11,564 nucleotides of DNA from Cytophagales bacterium. GTDB taxonomy: Bacteria; Bacteroidota; Bacteroidia; Cytophagales; Spirosomataceae. Made by a program: the position numbers and the translations under genes. The notes below the pieces were generated by a model, which made no database searches, was not told the DNA's origin, and saw nothing but the letters and a program-made list of their open reading frames with translations. The stretch spans positions 1 through 11,564 of the forward strand of contig JAGWUO010000012.1 in NCBI GenBank assembly GCA_028868395.1, read 5' to 3'. Shown here in pieces: positions 1-7,687 of the stretch (the first letter of the stretch is position 1; each line of letters opens with the position of its first letter).

Positions 1-20
1 ATAATTAAGTCGTTACGCAT
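1..20 (-). CDS. ftsA: Probable start of ftsA (cell division protein FtsA), cut by window edge
   Basis: An ATG lies on the minus strand 45 nt downstream of the ftsQ stop and opens a frame reading M-R-N-D-L-I up to the window edge. In the dcw clusters of Bacteroidota, ftsQ is normally followed by ftsA, the actin-like membrane tether of FtsZ, and FtsA proteins commonly begin with a short polar stretch before the first beta strand. Only six full codons are visible, so the identity rests on position and a plausible start, not on domain evidence. The preceding spacer is very A/T-rich and shows no clear promoter, so read-through from ftsQ is likely. Confidence 0.45.
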
Positions 21-65
21 TATATTTTTTTTGTAGAACGGATATTAAATTAAAAATTTTGGTCC

Positions 66-839
66 TTATTCGCAAATAACCTGATTCTTATATTTCAGTT
101 GCACCCAGCTGTACTTGTTCCAGCCTTTATTGGGGATAATTTTTTGGTAGAAAATGAACAATTTCTTGAATTTGTTTTCAATATTCATCGGTAGGCCAAA
201 GTCAATCCTCGTAGTCCCAATCGTTGGAATTAACACGATTCCTCCGTCTTTAGCGACGATGATTTGGGAGATTTGTGCCTTCCAAAACTCGTTATTTTCG
301 ATGAATTGAAAGAAGGGGATTAAAGTCTTCCCTCTTCTATCTTGCAGGTCTCTTTTGCCATCAAAATAGGGTCCGCCCGTGACAATAATCCGTGGTGTAA
401 ATAACGGACTCGTTCCAATGAATTTACCGTCTTCCGAAATATATTGATCCGGAAAAGGTGACGTGCCTATCGTGGAACGCACAATACGGGCAATGGGTTT
501 GTATTCCTTTACTGATACAGATATGATGCCACTAAAATCGTGGTGCGCCTCACAAGATTTTACTAAGGGAATACGCTTAACGCGTTCTTCGATTTGACGT
601 AAGGAGATTTGCGTGATGGGTTTGTCTAAGAAGTAATCCGTACCTTGTTCGGAGACCATCAGTTTGATGTCTTTCTTGCTTAATAAGGCCTTTTCATTCT
701 CTGAATCAAGACTTACTTCCACTCCTTTGCAAACAACTTCGTTAAAGCTAATCTCCGCAAAAACGACAGCAGCCAGGATGAGCGTGAATAAAATCACCAT
801 CCCGATTACTTGCTTGATTAATGTCGCGTTTGCCTTCAT
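66..839 (-). CDS. ftsQ: Cell division protein FtsQ (DivIB/FtsQ family)
   Basis: This encodes a 257-residue bitopic divisome protein that links early and late division proteins and is thought to act in the periplasm. Residues about 1-8 are short and basic, residues 9-29 form one hydrophobic membrane segment, and the rest is predicted periplasmic. The part after the membrane segment (about 33-110, with the pattern F-N-E-V-V-C-K-G-V-E-V) fits a POTRA domain, followed by the FtsQ beta domain. The C-terminal run V-Q-L-K-Y-K-N-Q-V-I-C is the ending I associate with Bacteroidota FtsQ. FtsQ diverges strongly in sequence, so the call rests on topology, size and position: it follows murC by 14 nt and precedes a likely ftsA. 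The ATG start puts the membrane segment at the N-terminus as expected. No separate promoter is seen. Confidence 0.85.
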   Translation of the reverse strand: MKANATLIKQVIGMVILFTLILAAVVFAEISFNEVVCKGVEVSLDSENEKALLSKKDIKLMVSEQGTDYFLDKPITQISLRQIEERVKRIPLVKSCEAHHDFSGIISVSVKEYKPIARIVRSTIGTSPFPDQYISEDGKFIGTSPLFTPRIIVTGGPYFDGKRDLQDRRGKTLIPFFQFIENNEFWKAQISQIIVAKDGGIVLIPTIGTTRIDFGLPMNIENKFKKLFIFYQKIIPNKGWNKYSWVQLKYKNQVICE

Positions 840-853
840 TTGGAAAAATTATA

Positions 854-2230
854 CTAAGATAAGCTCAATTTTAAATCATTCAAAAGAAGATCGATATCTC
901 CTGCCCCCATCGTCACTAAAAGTTTCGGTTTTTTCGTTTTGATCACTTGTACTAGGTCCGCTTTTGAAATGACCTGTTTGTCTTTTAAATCGATCTTGCT
1001 TAATAACCAATCCGATGTGACGCCTTCCATTGGTAATTCGCGAGCTGGATAAATGTCTAATAAATAGAGTTCGTCGGCGATGGCAAGGCTTTTGGCAAAA
1101 TCATCAATAAAGTCCCTTGTTCTGGAGAATAAATGTGGCTGAAATACAGCCGTTATTTTTTCATCTGGATAAAGAGCCTTCACAGAATTCAAGCAAGCCG
1201 CAATTTCTGTGGGATGGTGCGCATAATCATCGATCATCACGTGCTCATCTGATTCCACGTGGTATTCGAAACGGCGTTTGACGCCTAAGAACGAAGCAAT
1301 TCCTGTTTTGATTTCTTCTCCCGTTACACCCGCCTGCATGGCTAAAGCGGCTGCTGCCAGTGCATTTTCGATATTATGAAAACCCGGAATACGCATCGGT
1401 ATGTCAAGTACTTCTCCTCCTGGATAACTCATATCAAAAATCATGCGGTGATTTTCGATACGGATATTATGTGCCTTAAAATCTCCGGAATCAATTCCAA
1501 AAGTCGATCCACCCAAGGCAGATTGTAGACTCAATCCCTTTTTTTGGATGAAGAAACCGCCTGCTTTGATTTGGTTCACAAACAATTGGAAACTCTCTAA
1601 AACCGAATCCCCATCGCCATAGATATCTAAGTGATCCGCATCTGTGGAGGTCACCACTGCCGCTTGTGGGTGCAAGGTTAAGAAGGAACGGTCGTATTCA
1701 TCTGCTTCCACCACGCAAACGATGTTTTCTTTCGAATGGTTTGGGATGAAGTTGGTGCCATAATTCACGGTAATGCCTCCTAAAAAAGCGGTTACATTTT
1801 TCTTAGCGCTAAGAAGCAAATGAGTTAAAAGTGATGAAGTTGTCGTTTTTCCGTGGGTTCCAGCTACGGCTAGGGTAGGGATTTGCTGCGTAATCCAGCC
1901 TAAAATTTCCGAGCGCTTGTAGAGGCGAATACCTTTGGAAAGCAAATAGTTCATCTCAATGTGATCCTTCGGGATGGCTGGCGTATAGATATATAAGCTG
2001 TGTTCTACGTCTGAGAGGCAAGCAGCTGGAATTAAGTCGATGGAATCCTCATAGTGAATCACCATCCCTTCCTCCGCTAATTTCTTCGTCAATGGACTCT
2101 CCGTTTTATCGTATCCCGCCACCGGAAAGCCGTTATGCAAGAACCAGCGCGCGATGGCCGACATGCCTATGCCTCCTATTCCTAAAAAATAGACTTGTTT
2201 CAAATCGCTCAGGCTTAATTCTTGTTTCAT
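854..2230 (-). CDS. murC: UDP-N-acetylmuramate--L-alanine ligase MurC
   Basis: This cytoplasmic Mur ligase adds L-alanine to UDP-MurNAc using ATP, the first step of stem-peptide synthesis. The 458-residue length is normal for MurC. The N-terminal UDP-binding domain has the Rossmann motif GIGGIGMS at 17-24. The central ATPase domain has the P-loop GTHGKTT at 124-130 and the metal/substrate segment EADEYDRSF at 175-183. Further family marks are H-N-I-E-N-A at 285-290, RRFE at 319-322 and the MurC-specific D-D-Y-A-H-H-P-T-E at 334-342. The ATG overlaps the murG stop as ATGA, which suggests translational coupling. The GIGGIGMS motif combined with DDYAHHPTE separates it from MurD, E and F. It could be confused only with the recycling ligase Mpl, but the position within the dcw cluster argues for MurC. 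Confidence 0.97.
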   Translation of the reverse strand: MKQELSLSDLKQVYFLGIGGIGMSAIARWFLHNGFPVAGYDKTESPLTKKLAEEGMVIHYEDSIDLIPAACLSDVEHSLYIYTPAIPKDHIEMNYLLSKGIRLYKRSEILGWITQQIPTLAVAGTHGKTTTSSLLTHLLLSAKKNVTAFLGGITVNYGTNFIPNHSKENIVCVVEADEYDRSFLTLHPQAAVVTSTDADHLDIYGDGDSVLESFQLFVNQIKAGGFFIQKKGLSLQSALGGSTFGIDSGDFKAHNIRIENHRMIFDMSYPGGEVLDIPMRIPGFHNIENALAAAALAMQAGVTGEEIKTGIASFLGVKRRFEYHVESDEHVMIDDYAHHPTEIAACLNSVKALYPDEKITAVFQPHLFSRTRDFIDDFAKSLAIADELYLLDIYPARELPMEGVTSDWLLSKIDLKDKQVISKADLVQVIKTKKPKLLVTMGAGDIDLLLNDLKLSLS

Positions 2231-3309
2231 CGGCTTAAAATGGATTGGGCTATTTCGTGCGCTGCGTTTGGCTTAGCCAAACGAAGGCTATTTTTTTCAA
2301 GGGTACTTAAATCAGATTTTAGCGCAGCTAACGCTTCTGTGATTAAATTTTCTTTCACGTCCGCGTCACGAACTAGAATGGCGGCGTTTTGAGAAACCAA
2401 GCTTTTCGCATTCTCTGTTTGGTGATCCTCTGCCGCACTTGGAAGCGGTACTAGGATACTGGCTTTACCGATAAGACAAATTTCGGAAACAGATGAGGCA
2501 CCAGCTCTGGAAATCACTAAATCGGCCATGGCATACGCTAAATCCATTTCATAAATGAAGGCAGAAACGTAGGTTCTCGCATTTCCTGACGCTGCTTCTT
2601 TAGCTGTAGCCTCAAAAGCGATCCCAGTCTGCCAAATCACCTGCACACCCGCTGCTGTTAATCGATTTAATCCACCCAAGATTCCCTGGTTAATGCTTCG
2701 TGCGCCTTGGCTTCCACCAATAATCAAAATCGTTTTTAAAGCGGGGTCTAAATGGAAATGCGCTGCGGCCTTTGCTTTTTTACCTGCCGCATCGATTAAG
2801 TCTTTCCTGACAGGATTGCCACTTAACGTGATTTTCTCAGCTGGGAAGAACTTTTCCATTCCAGGATACGCCACAAAAATATGCTCAGCCTTAGCGGCTA
2901 AGGCTTTATTGGTGATTCCAGCGAAGGAATTTTGTTCTTGAATGTAATAGGGGATGCCTAAGAATCTTGCCGCTAATAAAAGTGGTCCAGACGCATAGCC
3001 TCCTACACCTACCGCCACATCGGGCTTAAATTTTTTGATAATTTGAACAGATTGCCAAAGACTCTTGATCAATTTGAATGGGAAAAATACATTCTTCCAA
3101 ACCTGCGTTCTTTGAATTCCCACTATGGGAAGTCCAATGATTTCAAATCCCGCTTTGGGTACTTTCTCCATCTCCATTTTTCCTTCAGCCCCTACAAATA
3201 AAAATGCCAAAGAAGGATCGATTTCCTTCATCGCATTCGCGATTGAAATGGCTGGGTAAATATGTCCACCGGTTCCTCCTCCAGAAATAATAACGCGTTT
3301 AATCGACAT
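2227..3309 (-). CDS. murG: UDP-GlcNAc:lipid I N-acetylglucosaminyltransferase MurG
   Basis: MurG transfers GlcNAc from UDP-GlcNAc to lipid I at the inner face of the cytoplasmic membrane, producing lipid II. The protein has 360 residues and the GT-B fold signatures of the family (GT28). The N-terminal glycine loop GGGTGGH is at 10-16, a second glycine-rich loop GVGGYASGP is at 101-109, and Q-E-Q-N is at 124-127. The C-terminal UDP-GlcNAc domain has GGSQGAR at 198-204, AGASSVSEI at 269-277 and AEDHQTENA at 293-301. Its start codon shares one base with the ftsW stop (TAATG), and its own stop overlaps murC (ATGA). MurG is therefore likely made at a level tied to its neighbours. Nothing is missing or truncated. 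Confidence 0.97.
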   Translation of the reverse strand: MSIKRVIISGGGTGGHIYPAISIANAMKEIDPSLAFLFVGAEGKMEMEKVPKAGFEIIGLPIVGIQRTQVWKNVFFPFKLIKSLWQSVQIIKKFKPDVAVGVGGYASGPLLLAARFLGIPYYIQEQNSFAGITNKALAAKAEHIFVAYPGMEKFFPAEKITLSGNPVRKDLIDAAGKKAKAAAHFHLDPALKTILIIGGSQGARSINQGILGGLNRLTAAGVQVIWQTGIAFEATAKEAASGNARTYVSAFIYEMDLAYAMADLVISRAGASSVSEICLIGKASILVPLPSAAEDHQTENAKSLVSQNAAILVRDADVKENLITEALAALKSDLSTLEKNSLRLAKPNAAHEIAQSILSR

Positions 3310-4484
3310 TAGGCTACGGTAGGTTGAACAGGTTGATCAGGAAATTTATCTCTGCTGACCGCTAGAATTAATCCAATACTAATCGCAGTAAAAATCAAGG
3401 ATGTACCACCGGCAGAAATCATAGGCATCGGTTGTCCAGTTACGGGGCCTGCATCCACGGCTACCAGCATATTAATGAATGCCTGGAAGACGATGGAGAA
3501 GGTTAATCCGGCTGATAGTAATCCACCAAAAGGTTTCGTACTGTACTGTATCGCTTTGGCTCCACGGTACATGAAAATGAGAAATAGAAGGGGTATGGCT
3601 AAGCCACCCACTAGACCATATTCCTCAATAATGATAGCATAAACGAAATCGGATTCTGCTTGAGAAAGGATATACCGCTGTTGACTTTTTCCCGGCCCTT
3701 TTGGGTGAATGGCGCCAGTTGCGATGGCATAGAGGCTTCGTGTAATCTGGTAATCCTCATTTTTTGCCTTGTTTACTTTTGTTTCGTTTTTGCCAATACG
3801 TTGAACATAATTCTCGATACGTGTTTTAACTGTTTGGGCTCTCTGTCCAATCCCTAACGAAACCACGGTAATAGCTAAGACGGCAACGGCCGTTATAATC
3901 ATGAAAATCTGTTTCGCTGGAACTCGACCAAAAAACATCAAGATAATACTCGTTAAGAAGATCAGGACACTGGTGGAAAAGTTTGATAACATAATCAAGA
4001 AACAGGACACCCCGATTTTAAACAACATGCGAATAAACATCACCGTATTATAAGACTCTGGATCAGCCTGCTTAGAAGAGAAATCCTTCGCTAGGCTCGT
4101 AATTAAACACAATTTCACCATGTCTGAGGGCATGAAAGAGATAGGGCCTAACTGTACCCAGCGGTTCGCACCCCCTTTAGTTGCTCCAAAAACATAGGCC
4201 ACCATCACTAATCCCCAGGATAAAAACAGGGCCAAATCACTAAATTTTGCTACGCGGCTGTAATTGGATTTGGAAAAATAGGACATCAAATAAAACGAGA
4301 TACCTAAAATAATTAGGGTTTTGATAAAGCTGGATAGTGGCTCAAAAGGTCCATCCATCGTCAACTTTGCTTTCGCAGAGAATTGAATCAGTAATCCGAA
4401 CGCGTTTAAAATAAACACGATCAACCAAATCTTATAATCCCCTTTCAGGTGCTCTTGAAAGAAGGCTCTGATTTTACTATCCAT
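3309..4484 (-). CDS. ftsW: Septal peptidoglycan glycosyltransferase FtsW (SEDS family)
   Basis: This is a 391-residue polytopic membrane protein of the SEDS family, which polymerises lipid II into glycan strands at the division septum together with a class B PBP. About ten hydrophobic segments are visible, for example near 18-34, 54-70, 84-100, 156-185, 194-212, 281-305, 322-342 and 361-376. Family motifs include N-R-W-V-Q-L-G at 107-113, the loop Q-A-E-S-D-F with putative catalytic Asp279, and P-V-T-G-Q-P-M-P-M-I-S-A-G-G-T-S at 347-362. The usual P-S-E of the first motif region reads P-S-D here (119-121), a conservative change. A long charged segment at about 213-250 lies before the catalytic loop. 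The start overlaps murD by 8 nt. RodA is the alternative, but the setting between murD and murG indicates FtsW. Its partner FtsI is not in the window. Confidence 0.93.
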   Translation of the reverse strand: MDSKIRAFFQEHLKGDYKIWLIVFILNAFGLLIQFSAKAKLTMDGPFEPLSSFIKTLIILGISFYLMSYFSKSNYSRVAKFSDLALFLSWGLVMVAYVFGATKGGANRWVQLGPISFMPSDMVKLCLITSLAKDFSSKQADPESYNTVMFIRMLFKIGVSCFLIMLSNFSTSVLIFLTSIILMFFGRVPAKQIFMIITAVAVLAITVVSLGIGQRAQTVKTRIENYVQRIGKNETKVNKAKNEDYQITRSLYAIATGAIHPKGPGKSQQRYILSQAESDFVYAIIIEEYGLVGGLAIPLLFLIFMYRGAKAIQYSTKPFGGLLSAGLTFSIVFQAFINMLVAVDAGPVTGQPMPMISAGGTSLIFTAISIGLILAVSRDKFPDQPVQPTVA

Positions 4485-5802
4485 GGATCAAACGTTTAAC
4501 AGTTGCTTTAAATTGATCTCCTCGATCTTCGTAGTTCTTAAATAAATCAAAGCTGGCACAAGCCGGCGAAAGTAAAACGACATCACCTGGATTTGCCCAT
4601 TCTTTTGCCTTTATTACCGCATCCTCTACTGAATCCGTCGCGAAAAGCTGGGGCACCAGTTGTCCGAAGTGCTGCTCTAGTTTCGAGTTATCCGTTCCTA
4701 AGCAAATCAATCCCTTCACTTTTTGCTTCACCAAAGAATCTAATACTTCATATTCATTCCCTTTATCTACACCGCCCATCAATAAGATAAGTGGTTGCTT
4801 ATAACTATTTAAGGCATAATAGACGGCATCGACATTTGTTGCTTTAGAATCATTGATAAATTCCACTCCATTCCAGGTACCACAAGGTTCTAAACGATGA
4901 GGAGCATTTTCAAAGAAGGGCAAAGACTTCAGGATTTGAGAGTAGGATATACCTGCCTCATGCGCCGCTAACATAGCCACCGCCATATTAATGGCATTAT
5001 GTGGGCCTTTGAGTGGCGCATCGGCTAAAGCTAGCTCAGCTCCATCAAATTGAATTTTGTCTTCTGAAATAGAGGCGTCTGCTTTTGAATGAAAACTAAC
5101 CGTTTTTAAATGAGCGCCAGCGGCAATTTTAGGTAAGTTTGCTTTAATCACCTCATCATCTGCCCAAAACACACAGCTCGTTGAGGCGTCTGCATTTTGG
5201 AATATTCTGAATTTAGAGGCAATGTAATTTTCAAATTTGTATTCGTAGCGATCCAGGTGGTCAGGAGTAATATTCAAAAGTACAGCCACATCTGGTTTGA
5301 ACTGAAAGCAACGGTCTAATTGGAAGCTGGAAATCTCTAGGACATATACGTCATGTAGGTCTTCCATCACCTGCTTTGCGAAGCTTTGGCCGATATTCCC
5401 CGCTAGACCCACCTTAAGGCCCGCTGATTTCAAGAAATGATAGGTTAATAGGGTAGTAGTCGTTTTTCCATTCGACCCCGTGATAGCCACCATTTTTGCT
5501 TTCGTATACCGCGCAGCAAATTCGATTTCAGAGACTAAGGAAATACCTTTCGCCTTAATGGCTTTTACGATGTCCGTTTTTTCTGGAATTCCAGGGCTGA
5601 TGATAATTTCAGTTGAGCCTAAAATGCGCTCTATACTGTGACCACCTGTCTCAAATTCAATACCGTTTTCACGCAAGGTTTGTTGGTAATTCTCTTTTAG
5701 TTGACCAGCGTCAGATAAGAATACGTCAAAACCCTTTGATTTAGCTAATAATGCGGCTCCTACACCACTTTCTCCTCCACCTAAGATGCTGATTAATGCC
5801 AT
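4477..5802 (-). CDS. murD: UDP-N-acetylmuramoyl-L-alanine--D-glutamate ligase MurD
   Basis: MurD adds D-glutamate to UDP-MurNAc-L-Ala in the cytoplasm with ATP. From the chosen ATG the protein has 441 residues, normal for the family. The N-terminal domain starts at once with the nucleotide fold ISILGGGESGVG (4-15). The ATPase domain has the P-loop GSNGKTTTT at 109-117. H-N-A at 268-270, HRLE at 302-305, N-D-S-K-A-T-N at 317-323 and SPACASFD at 412-419 are standard Mur ligase and MurD marks. The frame is open to a TTG at 5835, which would add 11 residues without family character (M-N-S-I-S-D-N-F-N-V-R). The ATG at 5802 is preferred because it starts directly before the conserved beta strand. 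It is the first gene of this cell-wall block, lying 152 nt from the tsf stop, and it overlaps ftsW by 8 nt. Confidence 0.96.
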   Translation of the reverse strand: MALISILGGGESGVGAALLAKSKGFDVFLSDAGQLKENYQQTLRENGIEFETGGHSIERILGSTEIIISPGIPEKTDIVKAIKAKGISLVSEIEFAARYTKAKMVAITGSNGKTTTTLLTYHFLKSAGLKVGLAGNIGQSFAKQVMEDLHDVYVLEISSFQLDRCFQFKPDVAVLLNITPDHLDRYEYKFENYIASKFRIFQNADASTSCVFWADDEVIKANLPKIAAGAHLKTVSFHSKADASISEDKIQFDGAELALADAPLKGPHNAINMAVAMLAAHEAGISYSQILKSLPFFENAPHRLEPCGTWNGVEFINDSKATNVDAVYYALNSYKQPLILLMGGVDKGNEYEVLDSLVKQKVKGLICLGTDNSKLEQHFGQLVPQLFATDSVEDAVIKAKEWANPGDVVLLSPACASFDLFKNYEDRGDQFKATVKRLIHG

Positions 5803-5837
5803 TCGTACGTTGAAATTATCGGAAATTGAATTCAACT

Positions 5838-5868
5838 ACAAGTTAGAAAATGTCCCGCATTCTATCAA
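5838..5868 (-). promoter_or_regulatory. Weak candidate promoter for the murD-ftsW-murG-murC-ftsQ operon
   Basis: A terminator separates murD from tsf, so the cell-wall genes need their own start of transcription. On the minus strand a TTG (plus positions 5866-5868) is followed after 20 nt by TAACTTGT (5838-5845), an imperfect match to the Bacteroidota -7 element TAnnTTTG. This would give a short leader of roughly 30 nt before the murD ATG. A second imperfect site, TCATTTTG (5871-5878), has a poorer spacing to an upstream TTTG. The choice between them is a guess. Confidence 0.25.
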
Positions 5869-5902
5869 CTCAAAATGAGCTTCTGGTTGGAATTTTAATG
5901 AC

Positions 5903-5935
5903 AAAAAAAAGACCCACCGTTTCGGGTGGGTCTTT
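5903..5935 (-). terminator. Intrinsic terminator of the rplM-rpsI-rpsB-tsf operon
   Basis: On the minus strand, 20 nt past the tsf stop codon, an 11-bp perfect stem (arms at 5925-5935 and 5908-5918, core ACCCACC/GGTGGGT) closes a 6-nt loop and runs into eight consecutive T residues (plus-strand A at 5903-5910). This is a textbook Rho-independent terminator. The other side of the hairpin lacks a long T run, so it works mainly in the minus direction and isolates tsf from murD. Confidence 0.95.
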
Positions 5936-5954
5936 GCTATGCATTCGAGAGATA

Positions 5955-6788
5955 TTAAACCAAAGCAATACGTTTGAACGAAGAAATCGTTAAACCTTTT
6001 TGCGTTTGCTCTAACAGTTGGCGAATCGTGATCGATGAGTCTTTTACGAATTGTTGGTTCAATAGAGTAGACTCTTTGTAGAACTTCTCTAATTTACCTA
6101 CCGCAATTTTCTCTAACATCGCCTCAGGCTTACCTTCTTGACGTGCTTGATCTTTTCCGATTTCGATTTCTCTTTCAATCGTTTCAGCATCCACGCCATC
6201 CTTGTCTAAAGCGACAGGTTTCATAGCGGTGATTTGCATCGCGATATCTTTACCTACTTCTGTAACATCTGCTCCTTGAACATTTTCAAATGCCACTAAA
6301 ACACCGATTTTGTTGTTAGAGTGAATGTAAGAAACCACTTTCTCAGCTGATACGTTTTCGTAAGCTGCTAACGTGATTTTCTCTCCAATTTTACCTGTTA
6401 GCTCGATGATGTGACCTTCTACTGAACGTCCATCGGCTAATGGCTCAGCTAATAAATCATGCGCTGAAGGAGCGTGAGACGCTGCTGCTTTGTCAATGAT
6501 TGATTTCGCTAAGTTATTGAAGTCTGCTACTTTAGAAACTGGTTCAGTTTCGCAAGCTAAAGCAATTAATTTACCATTTGAATGATCCGCATTCAGTGCC
6601 ACTAAAACGACACCTTCATTTGTTTCATTGTCCGCACGTTTCGCTGCTACTTTTTGACCTGCTTTACGAAGGATATCTACTGCTGCTTCGAAGTCACCAT
6701 TGGCTTCAGTTAAAGCTTTCTTGCAATCCATCATTCCTGCGCCAGTCATTTGGCGTAACTTATTAACGTCTGCTGCTGTAATTGACAT
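5955..6788 (-). CDS. tsf: Translation elongation factor Ts (EF-Ts)
   Basis: EF-Ts is the cytoplasmic guanine-nucleotide exchange factor that releases GDP from EF-Tu. The protein has 277 residues. The N-terminal UBA-like domain (about 1-48) carries the very conserved R-Q-M-T-G-A-G-M-M-D-C-K-K-A-L at 12-26. The core domain contains I-G-V-L-V-A-F and later A-M-K-P, and the C-terminal part has G-K-P-E-A-M-L-E-K-I and L-L-N-Q-Q-F-V. One oddity is visible: the EF-Tu contact motif, usually T-D-F-V-A-K, reads T-E-P-V-S-K at 81-86, so the key Asp-Phe pair is Glu-Pro. The gene follows rpsB by 11 nt, the common rpsB-tsf pairing, and is closed by a strong terminator. It is intact apart from that motif. 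Confidence 0.97.
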   Translation of the reverse strand: MSITAADVNKLRQMTGAGMMDCKKALTEANGDFEAAVDILRKAGQKVAAKRADNETNEGVVLVALNADHSNGKLIALACETEPVSKVADFNNLAKSIIDKAAASHAPSAHDLLAEPLADGRSVEGHIIELTGKIGEKITLAAYENVSAEKVVSYIHSNNKIGVLVAFENVQGADVTEVGKDIAMQITAMKPVALDKDGVDAETIEREIEIGKDQARQEGKPEAMLEKIAVGKLEKFYKESTLLNQQFVKDSSITIRQLLEQTQKGLTISSFKRIALV

Positions 6789-6799
6789 GTTATGAATAT

Positions 6800-7609
6800 T
6801 TATTCTTGTTCTGCTTCTTTTTCGTATTTAGCCGCTACCTTAGCTGCCTCTTGTGAATCGTCGTCCGCTGCTTTTTTAGCTTCTACTTCTTCCGCCTCAC
6901 GAGCATCATCCTTATCTTGCTTTCTCTCAGCTAAACCTTCTTCGATCGCTTTAGAAATAGCTGTGATGATGATAGAGATAGATTTGTACGCATCATCATT
7001 CGCTGGGATTGGATAGTCAACTAAATCTGGGTTAGAGTTTGTATCACACATAGCGAAAACGGGGATACCTAATTTCTTAGCCTCAGAAACCGCGATGTGC
7101 TCACGCTTAACGTCCACAACGAATAATGCCGCTGGAAGACGAGTTAAGTCAGTGATACCACCTAAAACACGCTTTAATTTTTCTTCTTCACGAGTTAACA
7201 TTAAACGCTCACGTTTAGCGATTGTCTTAACGATAACTTCGTCTTTTAACATTTTATCAATGCTTGACATCTTCTTGATAGACTTACGTACAGTCGCGAA
7301 GTTAGTCAACATACCACCTAACCAACGGTCAGTTACGTAGGGCATTTTTAATTTATCAGCTTCTTTAGTCACAATTTCTTGTGCTTGTTTCTTCGTTGCA
7401 ACGAACATTACCTTACGGCCTGAACGTACAATCGAACGAAGAGCTGCTGAAGCTTCCTCTAAAGAAGAGATTGTTTTATTTAGATCAATGATGTGGATAC
7501 CATTTTTCTCCATAAAGATGTATGGAGCCATTTTAGGATCCCACTTACGAGTCAAGTGACCGAAGTGAACGCCTGCGTCAAGCAAGTCGTTGTAGCTTAA
7601 TTGTGCCAT
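6800..7609 (-). CDS. rpsB: 30S ribosomal protein S2
   Basis: S2 is a primary component of the 30S subunit head/back region and is needed for S1 binding in bacteria that have S1. The 269 residues start with the family pattern [10 protein letters not shown] at 9-18, followed by R-K-W-D-P-K-M at 21-27, [11 protein letters not shown] at 93-103, and D-T-N-S-N-P-D at 189-195 with Y-P-I-P-A-N-D-D. Residues about 228-269 form a highly charged, Glu/Asp/Ala/Lys-rich tail beyond the conserved core, probably helical or disordered; similar acidic tails occur in S2 of other Bacteroidota. The gene is 78 nt downstream of rpsI, and a hairpin lies in that gap, so its expression may differ from rplM-rpsI. tsf follows after 11 nt. 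Confidence 0.98.
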   Translation of the reverse strand: MAQLSYNDLLDAGVHFGHLTRKWDPKMAPYIFMEKNGIHIIDLNKTISSLEEASAALRSIVRSGRKVMFVATKKQAQEIVTKEADKLKMPYVTDRWLGGMLTNFATVRKSIKKMSSIDKMLKDEVIVKTIAKRERLMLTREEEKLKRVLGGITDLTRLPAALFVVDVKREHIAVSEAKKLGIPVFAMCDTNSNPDLVDYPIPANDDAYKSISIIITAISKAIEEGLAERKQDKDDAREAEEVEAKKAADDDSQEAAKVAAKYEKEAEQE

Positions 7610-7631
7610 TTTGGTTGTTTAAATGTGTGAA

Positions 7632-7678
7632 TAATAAAAAGGTGGAAAAGGCATCGGCAACAGACAAGCCTTTTCCAC
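7632..7678 (-). terminator. Terminator-like or attenuator hairpin between rpsI and rpsB
   Basis: Ten nucleotides past the rpsI stop, the minus strand forms a perfect 11-bp stem (arms at 7668-7678 and 7642-7652, sequence GTGGAAAAGGC with its complement) around a 15-nt loop. It is followed by C, five T residues and then ATTATT. This has the layout of an intrinsic terminator, but the T run is interrupted and rpsB-tsf continue in the same direction without a recognisable promoter. Partial termination, attenuation or protection of the rplM-rpsI mRNA 3' end are the likely roles. Confidence 0.7.
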
Positions 7679-7687
7679 GAACAAATC

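Noticed and set aside
664..942. Plus-strand open frame spanning the murC-ftsQ junction
   Set aside because: It overlaps two well-supported minus-strand genes and the spacer between them, and its product (rich in Ser, Leu and Thr) has no recognisable features.
3660..3857. Plus-strand open frame within ftsW
   Set aside because: It is antisense to conserved FtsW segments including the catalytic loop, and its product shows no family features.
5871..5905. TCATTTTG with an upstream TTTG as the murD promoter
   Set aside because: The -7 element has a mismatch at its key second base and the spacing of 23 nt is long; the upstream TTTG also belongs to the tsf terminator tail. The alternative at 5838-5868 is slightly better.
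6792..7016. Plus-strand open frame rich in Ser/Ala opposite the rpsB tail
   Set aside because: The composition simply mirrors the Glu/Asp/Ala/Lys codons of the S2 tail on the other strand; no independent coding evidence.
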